Assembly: GCA_001644045.1 (NCBI GenBank)
Contig: LUUF01000019.1
Location: 62,001 to 126,000 of the forward strand
From: Methylomonas methanica
GTDB taxonomy: Bacteria > Pseudomonadota > Gammaproteobacteria > Methylococcales > Methylomonadaceae
DNA: 64,000 nt
Direction of reading: 5' to 3'
Both the position numbers and the translations under genes were made by a program. Under the pieces are notes generated by a model, which ran no database searches, was not told the DNA's origin, and worked only from the letters and a program-made list of their open reading frames with translations. Of this stretch, positions 62,869 through 64,000 are shown in pieces; position 1 is the stretch's first letter, and each line of letters opens with the position of its first letter.

Positions 62869-62944
62869 TGGTGGGTGCTGAGGGGTTCGAACCCCCGACC
62901 CTCGCCTTGTAAGGGCGATGCTCTCCCAGCTGAGCTAAGCACCC
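62869..62944 (-). tRNA. tRNA-Val (TAC)
   Basis: 76 nt including an encoded CCA. Minus-strand sequence begins GGGTGCTTAGCTCAGCTGGG, with acceptor stem GGGTGCT/AGCACCC, anticodon loop CTTACAA (anticodon TAC) and T loop TTCGAAC. It follows hupB by 13 bp in the same direction, so it may be transcribed with hupB. Confidence 0.97.
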
Positions 62945-62957
62945 GACTAAAGAGCGG

Positions 62958-63230
62958 CTAGTTTACAGCATCTTTTAAAGATTTGCCAGCTTTAAATGAA
63001 GGAATTTTTGCAGCTTTGATAGTAATCTCTTCGCCGGTTTGCGGATTACGGCCTTTACGCTCTGCTCTTTCTTTAACATCGAACGTGCCGAAGCCGACCA
63101 AGGCAACGGAATCGCCTTGTTTCAAAGCATCTTCTACTGCTTTGATAAAGCCATCTAAAGCGCGACCAGCATCGGCTTTAGTTAACTGGGACGCACTGGC
63201 GATTGCATCGATAAGTTCCGATTTATTCAT
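62958..63230 (-). CDS. hupB: DNA-binding protein HU-beta
   Basis: Small nucleoid protein, 90 residues. The N-terminal helices [29 protein letters not shown] and the signature [24 protein letters not shown] (residues 46-69), with the beta-arm Pro, are diagnostic. The C-terminal [17 protein letters not shown] is standard for HU. It sits downstream of lon, as in many gammaproteobacteria. Confidence 0.97.
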   Translation of the reverse strand: MNKSELIDAIASASQLTKADAGRALDGFIKAVEDALKQGDSVALVGFGTFDVKERAERKGRNPQTGEEITIKAAKIPSFKAGKSLKDAVN

Positions 63231-63325
63231 TTATTTCCCCTTAGGATGTCGTTGTATTAATTATGCTCAGCAAACAAATGCTTGGATTTGCCCACTAACC
63301 GGTTTTCCACCAACCCGATTTACAG

Positions 63326-63344
63326 CCTCTCCTGGTGCGAGAGG
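63326..63344. repeat. hairpin in the lon-hupB gap
   Basis: CCTCTC-CTGGTGC-GAGAGG stem. A second, longer imperfect stem around TCGGCGGAAGCC / GGTTTCCGCCGA lies at 63391-63428, just after the lon stop. Neither has a U-tract. Confidence 0.35.
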
Positions 63345-63442
63345 CCGACATTTATATCAATCGCCTACAAGCGATGTCAAGCACTGAAGTCGGCGGAAGC
63401 CACGATCCTGATGGTTTCCGCCGATTCGACTCGACTCGACTT

Positions 63443-64000
63443 TTAATGTGCAACAACACCCGGCTTTTTTACCTCCGCCTTGGTGGCGGCAGTTTCAGTT
63501 ATTTCAGTCACCGGAATTGCCGCAATCGGGGTGGGCATATGCTGTAAAGCTAATTCCAACACTTCATCTATCCAACGGACACACTTAATCGCCAAATTGC
63601 GTTTGATGTTTTCGGGGATCTCGGCGAGATCTTTTTCGTTTTCCGCGGGAATCACCACGGTCACAATACCGCCGCGATGCGCAGCCAGCAGTTTTTCTTT
63701 TAATCCGCCAATCGGCAACACCTCACCGCGCAACGTGATCTCGCCGGTCATCGCCACATCAGCACGCACCGGAATTTTGGTCAGTGCGGAAATGATAGCG
63801 GTACACATCCCGATGCCCGCGCTCGGCCCGTCTTTTGGCGTAGCGCCTTCCGGAACGTGGATATGGATGTCGTTTTTCTGAAACACATCACTGTCGATAC
63901 CCAAAATATCAGCCCGGCTCCTAACTACCGTAACCGCGGCTTCAATAGACTCCTTCATCACATCGCCGAGCTTACCGGTCGCTAGCTGTTTGCCCTTGCC
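63443..64000 (-). CDS. lon: ATP-dependent protease Lon, C-terminal 186 residues (partial)
   Basis: The frame enters from the right edge of the window already open, so the gene is cut here and only the proteolytic domain is seen. It contains the catalytic Ser in [11 protein letters not shown] and the catalytic Lys in [14 protein letters not shown], followed by the conserved [16 protein letters not shown]. The C-terminal tail beyond LELAL is longer than in E. coli Lon and rich in Ala/Thr/Lys ([22 protein letters not shown]). An internal ATG at 63961 is not the true start. Confidence 0.97.
   Translation of the reverse strand, partial: GKGKQLATGKLGDVMKESIEAAVTVVRSRADILGIDSDVFQKNDIHIHVPEGATPKDGPSAGIGMCTAIISALTKIPVRADVAMTGEITLRGEVLPIGGLKEKLLAAHRGGIVTVVIPAENEKDLAEIPENIKRNLAIKCVRWIDEVLELALQHMPTPIAAIPVTEITETAATKAEVKKPGVVAH

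Noticed and set aside
1-64000. Search for methane/methanol oxidation, phage, insertion sequence or rRNA genes
   Set aside because: None was recognised in the window, so the methanotroph placement remains an inference and no transposase can be tied to the repeats here.

Overview
The window reads as chromosome of a gammaproteobacterium with about 50-55 % GC. Gene style and neighbourhoods (DUF2066 protein next to purM, tRNA-Val/tRNA-Asp between hupB and ppiD, amtB next to ntrBC, FabV, MprF with a VirJ-type partner) suggest a Methylomonas-like member of the Methylococcaceae. That placement is inference: no methane or methanol oxidation gene lies in the window. About 50 protein genes, two tRNAs and a dense set of repeats can be supported.

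Layout. 1-6.1 kb: partial malic enzyme (maeA), POT peptide transporter, small lipoprotein, DctA-type dicarboxylate carrier, and an isolated gene that fuses TssB-like and TssC-like sheath domains. 6.1-12.3 kb: putA, an orphan ParB-like protein, an alpha/beta-hydrolase lipoprotein and exonuclease III. 12.7-17.1 kb: nitrogen island amtB, small secreted protein, ntrB, ntrC, with a sigma-54 promoter before ntrB. 17.2-21.7 kb: a dynamin-like GTPase relative with a broken P-loop, a membrane protein, DUF2066 protein, purM, yjdM.

21.7-30.6 kb is an inorganic-carbon island: dabB and dabA (energy-coupled CO2/bicarbonate accumulation) diverge from a SulP anion/bicarbonate transporter, followed by a DUF2490 outer-membrane protein, a cytochrome c'-like lipoprotein and a periplasmic alpha-carbonic anhydrase. 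The dabA-sulP intergenic region carries two back-to-back sigma-54 promoter matches with a perfect inverted repeat almost exactly midway, a layout expected for one enhancer-binding protein driving both sides.

30.7-41.7 kb: Mg2+ P-type ATPase, a small membrane protein, then a heavy-metal efflux operon czcCBA with a non-canonical PII protein and a porin, preceded by another sigma-54 promoter match and palindromes. 41.7-50.8 kb: an envelope-lipid region with alpha/beta hydrolase, VirJ/AcvB-type lysyl-phosphatidylglycerol hydrolase, MprF synthase/flippase, secreted PIG-L deacetylase, and a histidine kinase with a sigma-54 activator.

50.8-52.6 kb is repeat DNA: 3.3 copies of a 147-bp tandem unit with an internal hairpin, then three direct copies of a multi-hairpin element about 265-285 bp long whose stems differ between copies by compensatory changes. 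Next comes an AT-rich gene with a HEPN-type RNxxxH motif. 53.2-59.1 kb: a YejABEF peptide/microcin-C type ABC importer with an unusual membrane-anchored binding protein. 59.2-64 kb: fabV, ppiD, tRNA-Asp, tRNA-Val, hupB and the C-terminal part of lon.

Nitrogen sensing (AmtB/NtrBC), metal efflux with PII, and carbon uptake all appear to use sigma-54 promoters here. This rests on motif reading alone and needs transcript mapping.
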